Shown: positions 29,565 through 40,435, counted from the stretch's first letter. The stretch is 64,000 bases of DNA from Dyella sp. AtDHG13 (GCF_003201105.1 NZ_QICJ01000011.1:1-64000); one strand, 5' to 3'. Notes: a model not told the origin generated them from the letters alone. Numbers and translations are program-made.

Positions 29565-31244
29565 TCAAGTGGCGTGCATGCCCAGCTCTTCCACCATCGC
29601 CTCGCGCATCAGGTACTTTTGCACCTTGCCCGTCACCGTCATCGGGAACGCGTCGACGAAGCGCACATGGTGCGGCACCTTGAAGTAGGCCAGGTGATGG
29701 CGGCAATAGCCCTGGATCTCCGCCTCGCTCGCCTCGCAGCCTTCGCGCAGGCGGATCCACGCGCACACCTGCTCGCCGAACTTCTCGTCCGGCACGCCGA
29801 ACACCTGCACGTCCTGCACCTTGGGATGGGTGTAGAGAAACTCCTCGATCTCGCGCGGATAGATGTTCTCGCCGCCACGGATGATCATGTCCTTGAGCCG
29901 GCCGACGATGGTGCAGTAGCCGGCCTCGTCGATGACCGCGAGATCGCCGGTGTGCATCCAGCGCGCCTCGTCGATGGCCTCGCGCGTGCGCGCTTCGTCT
30001 TCCCAGTAGCCCAGCATCACCGAGTAGCCGCGCGTGCACAGCTCGCCCGGCATGCCGCGCGGCACCACTTGGCCGCGCTCGTCCACCAGCTTCACTTCCA
30101 CATGCGGATGAATGCGCCCGACGCTGTCGACGCGCCGCTCCAGTGGATCGTCGGTGGTCGACTGGAAACTCACCGGGCTGGTTTCCGTCATGCCGTAGGC
30201 GATGGTGATCTCGCTCATGTGCATGTCGCTCAACACGCGGCGCATCACTTCGATGGGGCATGGCGAGCCCGCCATGATGCCGGTGCGCAGCGAGCTCAAG
30301 TCGAAGCGGCCGAACTCGGGATGCTCAAGCTCCGCGATGAACATGGTCGGCACGCCATGCAGGCCGGTGCAGCGCTCCTCCTGCACCGCTTCGAGCGTGG
30401 CGAGCACGTCGAAGCCCTCGCCCGGAATCACCATGCACGCGCCGTGCGTGACGCAGGCCAGGTTGCCCAGCACCATGCCGAAGCAGTGATAGAACGGCAC
30501 GGGAATGCACAGCCGGTCCTGCTCGGTGAGGCGCATGGCCTCGCCGATGAAGAAGCCGTTGTTGACGATGTTGTGGTGCGTGAGCGTCGCGCCCTTCGGT
30601 GCCCCGGTTGTGCCGGAAGTGAACTGGATGTTCACCGGGTCGTCGAAGCTCAATTGGCTTTCCACCTCGCGCAGGCGCGCCATCGCCTGCGCATCGGCGC
30701 GCGTCGCCAGTGCGTGCCACGTGCGCGTGCCCGGCGCCGCTTGCTCGTCCAGCACGATGACCTCGCGCAACGACGGCAAGCGTTCGCATTGCAGATCGCC
30801 GGGCATGGCCAGCGCGAGTTCCGGCGCCAGCTCCATCAGCATGTCCAGGTAATGCGATGCCTTGAAGCGTCGCGGCAGCACCAGCGCGCGGCAACGCACC
30901 TTGTTGAGTGCGTATTCCAGTTCGTGCAAACGATACGCAGGGTTGATGTTGACCAGAATCAGCCCGGCCTTCGGCGCCGCGAACTGCAGCAGCACCCACT
31001 CGGCGCGATTGGGCGCCCAGATGCCAATGCGGTCGCCGCGCTCCAGGCCCAGCGACAGCAAACCCGCGGCGACGCGCTCGACCTCGGCGTGGAATTGCCG
31101 GTAGTTCATGCGCACACCCTGCGATCGCACCACCAGCGCCGGGCGCTCCGGATACGCAGCCGCGATGCGGTCCAGCAGCACCCCGATGGTGTCGCCCAGC
31201 AGCGGCTGAGAACTCACACCGTGGACGTAGCTCGCAGCGGGCAT
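29565..31244 (-). CDS. AMP-forming acyl-CoA synthetase
   Basis: Encodes 559 aa. The adenylation signature [18 protein letters not shown], then [11 protein letters not shown], then [20 protein letters not shown] and the catalytic Lys in [14 protein letters not shown] are all present. It activates a carboxylic acid, probably a medium- or long-chain fatty acid, to its CoA thioester in the cytoplasm. The start at 31244 fits the family; the frame is open 99 bp further upstream. It converges with the EAL gene, 26 bp apart. The exact chain length is not predictable. Confidence 0.92.
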   Translation of the reverse strand: MPAASYVHGVSSQPLLGDTIGVLLDRIAAAYPERPALVVRSQGVRMNYRQFHAEVERVAAGLLSLGLERGDRIGIWAPNRAEWVLLQFAAPKAGLILVNINPAYRLHELEYALNKVRCRALVLPRRFKASHYLDMLMELAPELALAMPGDLQCERLPSLREVIVLDEQAAPGTRTWHALATRADAQAMARLREVESQLSFDDPVNIQFTSGTTGAPKGATLTHHNIVNNGFFIGEAMRLTEQDRLCIPVPFYHCFGMVLGNLACVTHGACMVIPGEGFDVLATLEAVQEERCTGLHGVPTMFIAELEHPEFGRFDLSSLRTGIMAGSPCPIEVMRRVLSDMHMSEITIAYGMTETSPVSFQSTTDDPLERRVDSVGRIHPHVEVKLVDERGQVVPRGMPGELCTRGYSVMLGYWEDEARTREAIDEARWMHTGDLAVIDEAGYCTIVGRLKDMIIRGGENIYPREIEEFLYTHPKVQDVQVFGVPDEKFGEQVCAWIRLREGCEASEAEIQGYCRHHLAYFKVPHHVRFVDAFPMTVTGKVQKYLMREAMVEELGMHAT

Positions 31245-31403
31245 GGCAGGGTTTCCTGGGAGCGGAAATCGAGCATAGCACCGGGTTTGCGGCGGCGGCG
31301 GCGCTATCGACCTTGGTCGGAAGCGGCCCGCTGAACGGCCCATCCGCTGCGCTTCGCCAACGCGGGCTTGCTAGGATCGAACCACCACTCGCGGAGACAT
31401 CCC

Positions 31404-32699
31404 ATGCGCCTGACCTCGCTTGCCCTGGCCCTCGCCACTGCCCTCGCCGGCACCGCCCACGCCGCCGACACCACGCAACTCGTGCAGGGCGAACTTCCTC
31501 AGGTCACCGCATGGCGGCGCGACATCCACCAGCATCCGGAACTCAGCAACCGCGAAACGCGCACTTCCGCCCTGGTCGCCGCGCAGCTGAAAAAGCTGGG
31601 GCTGGACGTGCACACGGGCATCGCGCATACCGGCGTGGTCGGCATTCTCAAGGGCGGCAAGCCGGGGCCGAAACTCGCCATCCGCGCCGACATGGATGCG
31701 CTGCCCGTCACCGAAGAAGTGGATCTGCCGTTCGCCTCGAAAGCCAAGGGCGAATACCGCGGCAAGCAGGTCGGCGTGATGCATGCCTGCGGCCATGACT
31801 CGCACACGGCGATGCTGCTCGGCCTGGCCACGGTGCTGGCCGGCATGAAGAAGGATTTGCCGGGCGAGGTGATGTTCGTGTTCCAGCCCGCCGAAGAAGG
31901 CGCGCCGGCCGGCGAACAAGGCGGCGCATCGCTGATGCTGAAGGAGGGCGTGTTCCGCGACTTCAAGCCCGACGCCATGTTCGGCATGCACGTGGTCAGC
32001 TCGCTCAACGTCGGCACGGTGGCGGTGCGCCCCGGCCCGACCATGGCGGGCTCGGACTGGTTCAAGCTGGTGGTGCACGGCAAGCAGACGCACGGCGCGA
32101 TGCCGTGGAACGGCGTGGACCCCATCGTCACCTCCGCCGAGATCATCAGCGCCGCGCAGACCATCGTCAGCCGCAAGCTCAACATCGGCGATCTTCCCGC
32201 CGTGCTCAGCTTTGGCATCGTGGAAGGCGGCGCCCGCTACAACATCGTGCCTGACCAGGTGGAACTGCAAGGCACGCTGCGCACCTTCGATGCCGGCATG
32301 CGCCAGCAGGCGATCGACAACCTGAAAAGCATCGCCGGGCACATTGCCGAAGCCAATGGCGCCACGGTGGATGCGCAGATTCCCGTGGGCGACAGCAACC
32401 CCGTGCTGGTCAACGATCCCGCGCTGGCCGCGCGCGTGCGCGGCAGCATCGCCAAGGCCATCGGCGGCGACCATGTGATCGAGGCCAAGCCGTGGATGGC
32501 CTCAGAAGATTTCGCTTATTTCGCCAAGGAAGTGCCCAGCGTGTACTTCTTCGTCGGCGCCACGCCAGCGGGACAGGATGCGCTGAAGGCACCGGCCAAC
32601 CATTCGCCGAAGTTCTTCATGGACGAGGGCGCGATGAAGATCGGGATGGAGTCGATGTTGCAGGCGACGCTGGATTATCTCAACGGGCCGAATGCCTGA
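31404..32699 (+). CDS. Secreted M20 family amidohydrolase/peptidase
   Basis: Encodes 431 aa with a clear signal peptide (RLTSLALALATALAGTAHA, cleaved before AD). The M20D hydrolase body has WRRDIHQHPELSNRE, IRADMDALPV, the metal site HACGHDSHTAMLLG, FQPAEEGAPAG and the late MASEDFAYF. Such enzymes hydrolyse N-acyl amino acids or peptides; here it should work in the periplasm or outside. Start chosen at 31404 with GGAGA upstream. It is divergent from the acyl-CoA synthetase gene. Confidence 0.92.
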   Translation: MRLTSLALALATALAGTAHAADTTQLVQGELPQVTAWRRDIHQHPELSNRETRTSALVAAQLKKLGLDVHTGIAHTGVVGILKGGKPGPKLAIRADMDALPVTEEVDLPFASKAKGEYRGKQVGVMHACGHDSHTAMLLGLATVLAGMKKDLPGEVMFVFQPAEEGAPAGEQGGASLMLKEGVFRDFKPDAMFGMHVVSSLNVGTVAVRPGPTMAGSDWFKLVVHGKQTHGAMPWNGVDPIVTSAEIISAAQTIVSRKLNIGDLPAVLSFGIVEGGARYNIVPDQVELQGTLRTFDAGMRQQAIDNLKSIAGHIAEANGATVDAQIPVGDSNPVLVNDPALAARVRGSIAKAIGGDHVIEAKPWMASEDFAYFAKEVPSVYFFVGATPAGQDALKAPANHSPKFFMDEGAMKIGMESMLQATLDYLNGPNA

Positions 32700-32743
32700 C
32701 TGTCGAGGCGCGGACCGTCCCCATCCACGTCCAGCCCGATAGT

Positions 32744-32880
32744 CCTCACCGTCATTCCCGCGAAAGCGGGAGGCGCTTTTCAACAGCCGAAGGGCTGGTC
32801 ATCCAGCGACTTTGCTTTTCACCGCAAAATCCAAAGGCAAAGACACTAGATTCCCGCCTACGCGGGAATGACGGTGAGGG
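32744..32880. repeat. Composite palindromic element, copy C (137 bp)
   Basis: CCTCACCGTCATTCCCGCG at the left and its inverse ending CGGGAATGACGGTGAGGG at the right. The centre resembles copies A and B only in a short part (CCAAAGGCAAAGACACTAG against CCAAATGCCTAGACATCG). Confidence 0.8.
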
Positions 32881-32979
32881 AAACCCGATGCCTTCGGATG
32901 AATGACCCTTTACCAAAAACACGCGCCCGGCCCCCAAACTGTTCTGGACCAGCCTGGAAACCGGGCGACATGCCCCCTC

Positions 32980-34911
32980 TCAGTGCGCCACGTAGCTCGC
33001 GGTGAGCTGCACGTTGGCGAAGGTCTTCACGCCGTTCACGCGCACGTACCACGTGCCCGCGGTGGGCGTGGTCTGCATGATCGTCTCGTTGTTGGTGTTG
33101 GGCTTCACCGACGAGTAGTCGGCATTCGAGCCATTGGCCGCCACCGGCACGTTCGCCTTCGCATACAGGGACACGTCGCCGGTGCCGCCGAGGGTGCGGA
33201 TGGTGAGGTTGGTGGCGTTGGCCGGCACGGTGATGCTGTAGATCAACGACGTGCCCGCACTGCCTGAAGCAGAGACCGGCGTACCGGACGTCAGCGTGAC
33301 CGGCAGTGCCGTCATCGATGCGTTCAGTGCCGCCTGCACCGCGGCATTGGCGTCGACGATGCCGCTGCCGAAGGCCACGCCTTCGTTCACCGGGAACGCG
33401 CGCGCCGAGGAGATCAGCGCCTCCTGGATCTGCAACGGTGTCAATGCCGGCAGGCCGGCGGCCTTCACCGCGCTGATCATCAGCGCCACCACGCCCGAGA
33501 CGTGCGGCGTCGCCTGCGAGGTGCCGGCCATGCCGCCGTAGGTGGGATCGACCGGCGTCGTGGTGCCGGTGTTGAGCGTGGACCACACGAAGCCCGCGTC
33601 CGGCTTCGTCCCCTGGTTGGGATCGTCGTTCGCGTAGATGCCGCCGCCCGGGCCCGCGAGCGATACCAGGCTGCCGTAGTTGGAATAGAACGCGCGCTTG
33701 CCGGTGATACCCACCGACGACACGGTGATCACGCCCGGGCAGCTCGACGGCGAGTATTTGGCCGTGTTGTCGGAGTCGTTGCCCGCGGCCACCACCACCG
33801 TGACGCCGCGCGCGATGGCGCCGGCAATCGCGGTGCCGAAGGCGTCCGTCGCCTCGCACACGCCGGGGCCGCCCAGGCTCATGCTGATCACCTGCGCGGG
33901 GTTGGGATTGGCCGGCATGTTGGGCACCGAACCACCAGATGCCCAGGTGATAGCATCGGCGATGTCGGAGGTCGCGCCACCGCAATGTCCCAGCGCGCGC
34001 AGCGGCAACACCTGCGAACCCGGCGCCGCGCCCGTCACGCCCACGCCGTTGTTGGTGATCGCGGCGATGGTGCCGAACACATGCGTGCCGTGCCAGCTGC
34101 TGTTCTCTACGAGCTGGCAGTTCATCGCGGCAGTGGTCCAGTCGCCCGTGTCCCAGCCGCCGGGCACGCGGCCATCGGCGGCGCGGCCGGAGGTGGCGGC
34201 ATCGGTGATGAAGTCGTAGCCCGCGTTGGCCAGCGCCAGGTTGAGGTCCGGATGCTGCGTCACGCCGGTATCGATCTCCGCCACCACTACGCCGGTGCCG
34301 TCGTAGTTCGGCCATACGGCGGACGCGTTGCTGCCGCCGTAGTTGGCATAGCCGGTGGTGTCGCGGCCAATGGTTTCCACCGTTCCCGTGCCCGGGCGCA
34401 TATGCCACTGGTAGGAGAAGTACGGATCGTTCGGCGTGCTGGTGCCGACGGCCGAGGCCTTGATCGCGCTGAGCGGGATGTCCTTGACGATATGCATGCG
34501 CACGTCGGGCTCGACGTGGGCAACAGCAGGGTCGGCAGCGATCTGCTGCATCAAGGCCAGGGCCTCGCTGCGGCTCAGCTTGCGGCTGGTGCGTACCACA
34601 TCGGCGCCGATGCCGAGCTTGCGCTTCCACTGCACGTTCACCGCCTTCGACGGCGTAGCCTTCAGCGAGGCCGCATCGAGCTTCGCCCGCGCCACGGCCA
34701 CGCCAACGTTCTGTTCGACCGCCTTGCCGCTGCTGCGCTCGGTGGTGCCGTTGCGGTAGGTGACGATGAAAGCGTCGATGGTGTCATTGGCGCCCAGGGT
34801 GGACGCATTGATGGTCGCACCAGTGCTGGTGACGATGGATGCGGCCTGCGCCGCGGAAAAACCCAGTGCCGCGGCCAGTACGGCCACGCGGCAGACATTA
34901 CGGATGTTCAT
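32980..34911 (-). CDS. Secreted subtilisin-like serine protease (S8) with C-terminal PPC domain
   Basis: Encodes 643 aa: signal peptide (MNIRNVCRVAVLAAALGFSA), a propeptide with inhibitor-like ADPAVAHVEPD, then the S8 catalytic domain with Asp214 (EIDTGVTQHPDL), His274 (SSWHGTHVFG) and Ser465 (GMAGTSQATPHVSG). The C-terminus is a pre-peptidase C-terminal beta domain (GGTGDVSLYAK, NTNNETI, PTAGTWYVRVNG). It is exported and probably self-activating. The gene lies 74 bp downstream of TAA1 on the same strand, so it could be co-expressed and process that adhesin (inference). The PPC domain is clearly related to that of the S53 protease at 41785. Confidence 0.93.
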   Translation of the reverse strand: MNIRNVCRVAVLAAALGFSAAQAASIVTSTGATINASTLGANDTIDAFIVTYRNGTTERSSGKAVEQNVGVAVARAKLDAASLKATPSKAVNVQWKRKLGIGADVVRTSRKLSRSEALALMQQIAADPAVAHVEPDVRMHIVKDIPLSAIKASAVGTSTPNDPYFSYQWHMRPGTGTVETIGRDTTGYANYGGSNASAVWPNYDGTGVVVAEIDTGVTQHPDLNLALANAGYDFITDAATSGRAADGRVPGGWDTGDWTTAAMNCQLVENSSWHGTHVFGTIAAITNNGVGVTGAAPGSQVLPLRALGHCGGATSDIADAITWASGGSVPNMPANPNPAQVISMSLGGPGVCEATDAFGTAIAGAIARGVTVVVAAGNDSDNTAKYSPSSCPGVITVSSVGITGKRAFYSNYGSLVSLAGPGGGIYANDDPNQGTKPDAGFVWSTLNTGTTTPVDPTYGGMAGTSQATPHVSGVVALMISAVKAAGLPALTPLQIQEALISSARAFPVNEGVAFGSGIVDANAAVQAALNASMTALPVTLTSGTPVSASGSAGTSLIYSITVPANATNLTIRTLGGTGDVSLYAKANVPVAANGSNADYSSVKPNTNNETIMQTTPTAGTWYVRVNGVKTFANVQLTASYVAH

Positions 34912-34943
34912 GCACGACTCCCGACAGGATGTGTGAGCAGGCC

Positions 34944-34965
34944 GGGACGCCCGGCCGGGCGCCCC
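34944..34965. other. Near-perfect GC palindrome between TAA1 and the S8 protease gene
   Basis: GGGACGCCCGG and CCGGGCGCCCC are complementary at 10 of 11 positions with no loop. It could attenuate transcription between the two genes; no T-run follows. Confidence 0.35.
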
Positions 34966-34985
34966 GTTGCGTTACGCGCCGACCG

Positions 34986-37900
34986 TTACCAGCTGAAACC
35001 GCCGCCGACGCCGACGGATGTTTCGGAACCCGACACCGACGCGCCCACCGACACGCTGGCGTGGTTGCTGTTGAAGGCGCGCTGATAGCCGACCGCGAAC
35101 GCGCCCTGGCCGTTGTAGTTGCCGGCACCGAAACCGACGCGGTTGTCGCCGGCGAGGTTGGAAGTGTTCGCGGTCATCTGCGCCATCGCCGAGCCCATCG
35201 CACCCACGCGGTCCAGGCGCTGGTTGACGTTGTTGAACTGGTCGTTCATCTGCTGCCGCAGCGCACCGATGCCGGAGTTGGCGTCGTAGTTGGCAATGGC
35301 CTGGTTGGTATAGGCGTTGGCAGAGTTCAACGTCTGCTGCGCGGAGGCATCGGTATAGGTTTTGGCCGTCTGCAGCGCCTGCGTGACCTGTGCGCTCACC
35401 TGTCCCACGTTGGCGGCATCGGTGGCGTTGACGCCGGCGGCCACATTCACGATCTGGCGCTGGTTGGTCGCCGTGCCCACCGACACCGTGTTGGCCGCAT
35501 TCGCCACCGAGCCCTGACCCAGCGCCACCGCATTCGTCGCAGTGGCCTGCGCGCCCTGGCCAAGGGCGGTGCCCGAAGCTGCCGTTACCGAAGCGCTCTC
35601 GCCCACCGCCACCGCATTGGTCGCCGCTGCCGCGATGGTGCTGTTGGCGCCCACGGCGGTACTGCCATCCGCGTTCACCTTGGCATTGCCGCCGAAGGCG
35701 GTGTCGTTGGGGCCGTGCGCCAGTGCGCCGCCACCGACCGCGGTGCCGTTGTCGCCGGCCACGCCCGTGCCCACCGCCGCGCCATTGCCGATCGCCACCG
35801 CGTTGCTGCTGTTGTTGACGCTGGCTGCACCGGCGCCGCTGGCAGCGAACGTCGTCGGCATGCCGCCACCGCCGGAAGGCAGTGAGGCAATCTGCTGAGA
35901 TAGCGTGTTGTACTCGGTGTTGAGGTTCGACACGCTGCTGCTGAGCGTGGACAGCGTGCTGTTGATGGTGCTCGTTGCGTTCGACAGCGCACTATTGATG
36001 CTGCCTGTAGCGCTGGCGAGCTGACTCATGTTCACCGCATCCGTGTCCGCCGTGCCGGCGGCCACATTGATGATCTGCCGCTCGCCGCCCGCCGTGCCCA
36101 CCGACACCGCGTTGGCGCGATCGGCCAAGGACCCGGCGCCGAGCGCGACGGCGTTGCTGGCAGTGACGACGGCATTGGTGCCCAGCGCCACGCCGCTGTC
36201 GCCCGTTACCGTGGCGCCGTAACCCAGGGCCATCGCATAGCCGTTGGCGGTCGACGTCACTGCGCCGCTGCCGATCGCCACATCACCCGCGCCTGCGGCG
36301 TACGCGCCGGAACCGGTGGCGACGGCATAGTCCCCTTCCGCATCCGCGTTGTAGCCGTTGGACAGGCTCTGCACGCCATTGGCGATGGCGTTGTTGCCAA
36401 ACGCTTGCGATTGCGCACCCGCTGCGGACGCGCTCACGCCCAGCGCCATGGCCTGGTTGGCGGTGGCGCTGGATGAGGCGCCGATGGCCATGGTGTCGCT
36501 GATGGTCGGGTAGCTCGTCACCGCTTCGGTACCGCGTTGCGCATCGCCGGCCGTCGCGCCATTGCCAATGGCCATGTTGCGCGTGCCAAAGCCGCCGCCC
36601 GCCCATGCATTGGTGCCCAGCGCGACGTCCTGCGTGTTCTGCGCAATGGCGCTGTTGCCCAGCGCCACGGCATCGGTGCCGTACGCCACACTGTTCACAC
36701 CGACGGCGGTGGCATTGGCCTGCGACTGCCCCGGCGGATTGGCAAGCGCATGCTTGCCGATGGCCACGCTGCCGTCGCCACCGGCAATCGCCTTGTTGCC
36801 TACGGCGACGCCGCCGCCGATGGTGGAGTCTTCGCCCAGCCCGTCCTGGGATTCATTGCCGCTGGCATAGGCGCCAGCGCCGAGGGCCACGGTGTAGTCG
36901 CCGAACGTATAGGCTCCCGAGCCCAGGGACACCGAGGCAGCGCCCAATGCCCATGCCGGATTGCTGCCATTGCCCTTGCTGTACGCGCTACCCATGGCGA
37001 TGGCGCCCGCAGCTACCGCGTAGGTACTGGCGCCCACGGCAATGGAGCCATCGTTATAGCCAATGGCACGCGTACCGATGCCGATGGCATTGATGCTGCC
37101 CTGCGCCACGCCGGCGCCACTGCCGATGGCAACACCCGCGGAGCCTCCGTAGGAAATGGCGTTGTTGCCAATCACCACGCTATTGCTCACCAGCTGTGCA
37201 ACACCGCCGCTGCCCGTTGTTTCCACTGCTTCAGCGGCATTGCCGATCACCACGGTCCCGGAAGAATTAGGCCCCGAGTACGCACCGCCGCCGTTGCCAT
37301 TACCCGCAGCGATGACCACGCTGTTGGCGCCCTGCGCCTGCGCACCCGCACCGAGCGCGGTCGAACCCGCACTCGCGCCGAGTGCGCCAGAACCCACGGC
37401 CACGGCATTGCTGCCGGAGGCTATCGCACCGGCGCCGATCGCCGAGCCGTAGGACGCCTGCACGCTGGCGCCATAACCCATCGCCGTGCCCTGCGTTATC
37501 ACCGTCGGCGTCGCCGCCATGCTACCCACGAACGCGGTCGCTCCCACGGCCGTGGATTGCGTCGATGCATACATCGACACACCCTGGCCGATCGCCGTGT
37601 CCTGCCGGTAGAAGCCGGATAACGTCGTGCCCGCGTACGAAAGATTGGTGATGCTCGCGCCGGAGCCCATCACCACGCTGTTGGAAATCGCCGTGTCGGA
37701 TGCCGAGTTGCCGACAACGACCGAGCCGGAGCCCGTGGTCGTCGCACCCGTGCCCAATGCCATGCTGTTGGAGAGAGTCGCGGAGGCACTGTTGCCCAGC
37801 GCCATCGAGCCACTGCCCGTTGCCTGCGCACCGTCGCCCAGCGCCACGCTGTTGGCGCCGCTCGCCGTGGTGGCCGTGCCCGCTGAATTCGCACTGCCGA

Positions 37901-38681
37901 TGGCGGTCGCGTAATTGCCCGTGGATTGCGCACCCTGGCCCAGCGCGATGCCGTTGGTGTTGCTGGCGTTGGCCGCCGTACCCAGCGCCATGGCGCCCGC
38001 GCCGGTGGCCTGCGCCGCCTGGCCCACCGCGATGCTGGTGTCGGTGGCGGCGTTGGCGCCGTCGCCCAGCGCCACGCTGTTCGTGCCTGTCGCCACGGCT
38101 GACGTGCCGACGGCGGTGGCCGCATTGCCCACGGCGTTCGCGCCATTGCCCACCGCTTCACCGTTGTCGCCCTGCGCCTTCGCGCCGGTGCCCAGGGCCG
38201 TGCTGTTGGCGCCATTGGCCGTGGCATTGGCGCCCAGCGCCACCGCGCTGTTACCCACCGCATTGGCGGCGCTGCCGACGGCCGTGCCGTTGTCGCCCTG
38301 CTCTTGCGCGCCCGCGCCGATGGCGGTGCCGTTGCTGCCCGAAGTCACCGCGCCCGAACCCACCGCCGCGTCGTTGCTGCCGTTGACCGCGGCATTCGTG
38401 GTGCCGCCGCTGGCGGGACCGGAGATCGCCACCGCGCCGGTGGGATCGACCACCACCGTGGTGCTGCCCGTGGCCGCCGTCGGCGTGGGCGGCGTGGCGG
38501 CGGGCGGCGTCACCGCGGCATGGGCCGCGTGCGTGCCGGCGATACCCAGCGCCAGCGCGCCGACCACGGCGAGTTTGCGCGCGCTGCGCTGCCGCCCCTT
38601 GCCCGCCATACGCACGAGTTCGGAAGCTACCACCACGGCGCCGAGCGCCGCGTTCCAGACCTTGCTGTAAATCGTATTCAC
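34986..38681 (-). CDS. Trimeric autotransporter adhesin TAA1 (YadA-like)
   Basis: Encodes 1231 aa from a GTG start with GGGGAG upstream. The N-terminus NTIYSKVWNAALGAVVVASE is an extended signal peptide region (ESPR). The passenger is a very long YadA-type head of about 14-residue repeats with NAVALG/GSMALG/GTAVG motifs, followed by neck motifs (QRQIVNVAAG-ATDAANVGQ), a short coiled-coil stalk and a C-terminal membrane anchor ending VGVGGGFSW. Such proteins form trimeric outer-membrane fibres that bind surfaces or host matrix. The S8 protease gene follows. Large parts of the C-terminal half are nearly identical to TAA2 in opposite orientation. Confidence 0.95.
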   Translation of the reverse strand: MNTIYSKVWNAALGAVVVASELVRMAGKGRQRSARKLAVVGALALGIAGTHAAHAAVTPPAATPPTPTAATGSTTVVVDPTGAVAISGPASGGTTNAAVNGSNDAAVGSGAVTSGSNGTAIGAGAQEQGDNGTAVGSAANAVGNSAVALGANATANGANSTALGTGAKAQGDNGEAVGNGANAVGNAATAVGTSAVATGTNSVALGDGANAATDTSIAVGQAAQATGAGAMALGTAANASNTNGIALGQGAQSTGNYATAIGSANSAGTATTASGANSVALGDGAQATGSGSMALGNSASATLSNSMALGTGATTTGSGSVVVGNSASDTAISNSVVMGSGASITNLSYAGTTLSGFYRQDTAIGQGVSMYASTQSTAVGATAFVGSMAATPTVITQGTAMGYGASVQASYGSAIGAGAIASGSNAVAVGSGALGASAGSTALGAGAQAQGANSVVIAAGNGNGGGAYSGPNSSGTVVIGNAAEAVETTGSGGVAQLVSNSVVIGNNAISYGGSAGVAIGSGAGVAQGSINAIGIGTRAIGYNDGSIAVGASTYAVAAGAIAMGSAYSKGNGSNPAWALGAASVSLGSGAYTFGDYTVALGAGAYASGNESQDGLGEDSTIGGGVAVGNKAIAGGDGSVAIGKHALANPPGQSQANATAVGVNSVAYGTDAVALGNSAIAQNTQDVALGTNAWAGGGFGTRNMAIGNGATAGDAQRGTEAVTSYPTISDTMAIGASSSATANQAMALGVSASAAGAQSQAFGNNAIANGVQSLSNGYNADAEGDYAVATGSGAYAAGAGDVAIGSGAVTSTANGYAMALGYGATVTGDSGVALGTNAVVTASNAVALGAGSLADRANAVSVGTAGGERQIINVAAGTADTDAVNMSQLASATGSINSALSNATSTINSTLSTLSSSVSNLNTEYNTLSQQIASLPSGGGGMPTTFAASGAGAASVNNSSNAVAIGNGAAVGTGVAGDNGTAVGGGALAHGPNDTAFGGNAKVNADGSTAVGANSTIAAAATNAVAVGESASVTAASGTALGQGAQATATNAVALGQGSVANAANTVSVGTATNQRQIVNVAAGVNATDAANVGQVSAQVTQALQTAKTYTDASAQQTLNSANAYTNQAIANYDANSGIGALRQQMNDQFNNVNQRLDRVGAMGSAMAQMTANTSNLAGDNRVGFGAGNYNGQGAFAVGYQRAFNSNHASVSVGASVSGSETSVGVGGGFSW

Positions 38682-39013
38682 CCGATTTTCTCCCCAATGG
38701 CCGCTGGTTGCGCCGCCGCTCCCACGGCACACGCCACCCAGCCTCCCCACGGCCGATGACGCCAACGCTCACCCGCGACAAGCCTTGAAATAGGACGTGC
38801 AGACGTCCCGTTGCCTTGATGCCGTCCGGAGATTCAGCGAGCGCCACGGGCAAGTCACGCACGCTCCCACACCAGCAGCACGCAGCTCCCGAACCTCACC
38901 GAAATTTGCGCTTGCTCACGCGGCGCAGGCGCGGAAGAATGCTCGACAGGTCGCGTCCTCCGATGGAAGTCGGAAAAAAACGCGTTGGCAGTGGGCAGTT
39001 TTTGGGGGAGCGA
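38682..39013. other. Divergent spacer between TAA1 and the histidine kinase gene, with a palindrome
   Basis: 332 bp without a convincing gene; the kinase frame stays open through part of it. GGACGT-GCAG-ACGTCC at 38793-38808 is a perfect 6+4+6 dyad and a possible operator for TAA1 or the kinase. Confidence 0.5.
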
Positions 39014-40435
39014 GTGACCGTTCCAGCACTACGGACCATCAGGGAATGGCTGGACCGTGCACCGACAAAGGACCCTGTCGACCGTTTGAATGCACGCTTC
39101 ATCCAGATCCTGATGATCGCGACTGGATTGCAGGCGCTGTTGGTGCGCGTGTACTACATGCTCGCCGAACCCGAAGCGGCGTTTCCCGCCGTGTGGTCCA
39201 TCGCGGACGTGGCCGACCTCGGCGCGGACATCGGCATCCTGCTCGGCGCCTGGATTGGCGTGATGATGATCCGGCGTGGCCGCTTCAATCGCGGCATCCA
39301 GTTTTTCCTGTGCGTCTACCTGCTCACGCTGGCGGCCAACTTCGCCACCACCGGCTACCGCCACGCGCCGCCCGATCCCACGCCGACCCTGCTGCTGGCC
39401 ATTGGCGGCGTGGTGCTGGGGCGACGCACCTTGTGGACGGTCTACTTCGCCATCATCGCCTGCTTCGCGCTTGGCCAGCTCGGCGACGCATGGTGGCTGC
39501 CGGGAACCAAGCAGAATTTCTGGTGGTACTTCCACGCACTGCCGATGCTGGTGGTGGCCTACCTGATGGTGGCTTTCGCCATCGACTGCACGACGCGCGC
39601 GCTGCGCCAGATGCTCTCCGAGGCATTGCAACGCGGCGAGGCGCTGGCGCAGGCCAACGTGCTGCTGAAAAACGAAATGGAAGAGCGCGAGCGCACCCAG
39701 CACCAGCTGATCCACTCGCAGAAGCTCGACGCCATCGGCCGCGCCGCCAGCGGCGTGGCGCACGATTTCGACAACGTGCTCAATGTGGTGCTGGGCTACG
39801 CCTCGCAGCGCGAACAGCTGGCGGACCTCGGCACACCGGCCCTGCTCAACGCCATGCAGGGCATCGAACTGGCGGCGCTGCGAGCGCTCACCATCAGCCG
39901 CAAGCTGCTCAATTTCAGCCGGCAGGAAGTGGGCGTGAGCCAGGTGTTCGATGCATCCGCGGCGGTGACCGAACTGACACCCATGCTGGACCAGCTGCTG
40001 GGCATCTATATCCAGCTCGAGATCCGCACTCCGCCCGAAGGTCCGCTGCTCAAGCTCGATCGCAGCCAGTTCGAGCTGATGATCCTCAATATCGCCGCGA
40101 ACGCGCGCGACGCCATGCCGGAGGGCGGCAAGTTTTCCATTCACCTGGACATCGACAGCGACGCGCACATGCTCAAGCTCACCCTGGCCGATTCGGGCAT
40201 GGGCATGAGCGAGGAGGTGCGCGCGAAGGTATTCGAGCCGTTCTACACGACCAAGCCCTTCGGACGCGGCACGGGCCTGGGGCTTTCCGTGGTGGCGACG
40301 ATGATTGCCAACGCGCATGGCAGCATCGAGGTGAACAGCGCGCCCATGGAGGGGACGGCGTTTGTCATTCGCCTGCCGATTCATGCTGGCGAGGCGGCGG
40401 TGTCAGGGGCGATGGATTTTCAGACGTCTGTATAA
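39014..40435 (+). CDS. Membrane sensor histidine kinase
   Basis: Encodes 473 aa from a GTG preceded by GGGGGAG; longer starts at 38965 (ATG) or further upstream are possible. About six membrane segments (residues 30-200) form the sensor part without a known domain. A coiled coil follows, then the H-box GVAHDFDNVLNVVLGYA (His250), N-box NIAANARDAM, and ATP-lid motifs DSGMGM and GRGTGLGLSVV. The HDFDN variant is like that of hybrid kinases, but there is no receiver domain. The nearest regulator is the convergent gene at 40665; pairing is likely but not shown. It sits among adhesin and protease genes. Confidence 0.9.
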   Translation: MTVPALRTIREWLDRAPTKDPVDRLNARFIQILMIATGLQALLVRVYYMLAEPEAAFPAVWSIADVADLGADIGILLGAWIGVMMIRRGRFNRGIQFFLCVYLLTLAANFATTGYRHAPPDPTPTLLLAIGGVVLGRRTLWTVYFAIIACFALGQLGDAWWLPGTKQNFWWYFHALPMLVVAYLMVAFAIDCTTRALRQMLSEALQRGEALAQANVLLKNEMEERERTQHQLIHSQKLDAIGRAASGVAHDFDNVLNVVLGYASQREQLADLGTPALLNAMQGIELAALRALTISRKLLNFSRQEVGVSQVFDASAAVTELTPMLDQLLGIYIQLEIRTPPEGPLLKLDRSQFELMILNIAANARDAMPEGGKFSIHLDIDSDAHMLKLTLADSGMGMSEEVRAKVFEPFYTTKPFGRGTGLGLSVVATMIANAHGSIEVNSAPMEGTAFVIRLPIHAGEAAVSGAMDFQTSV

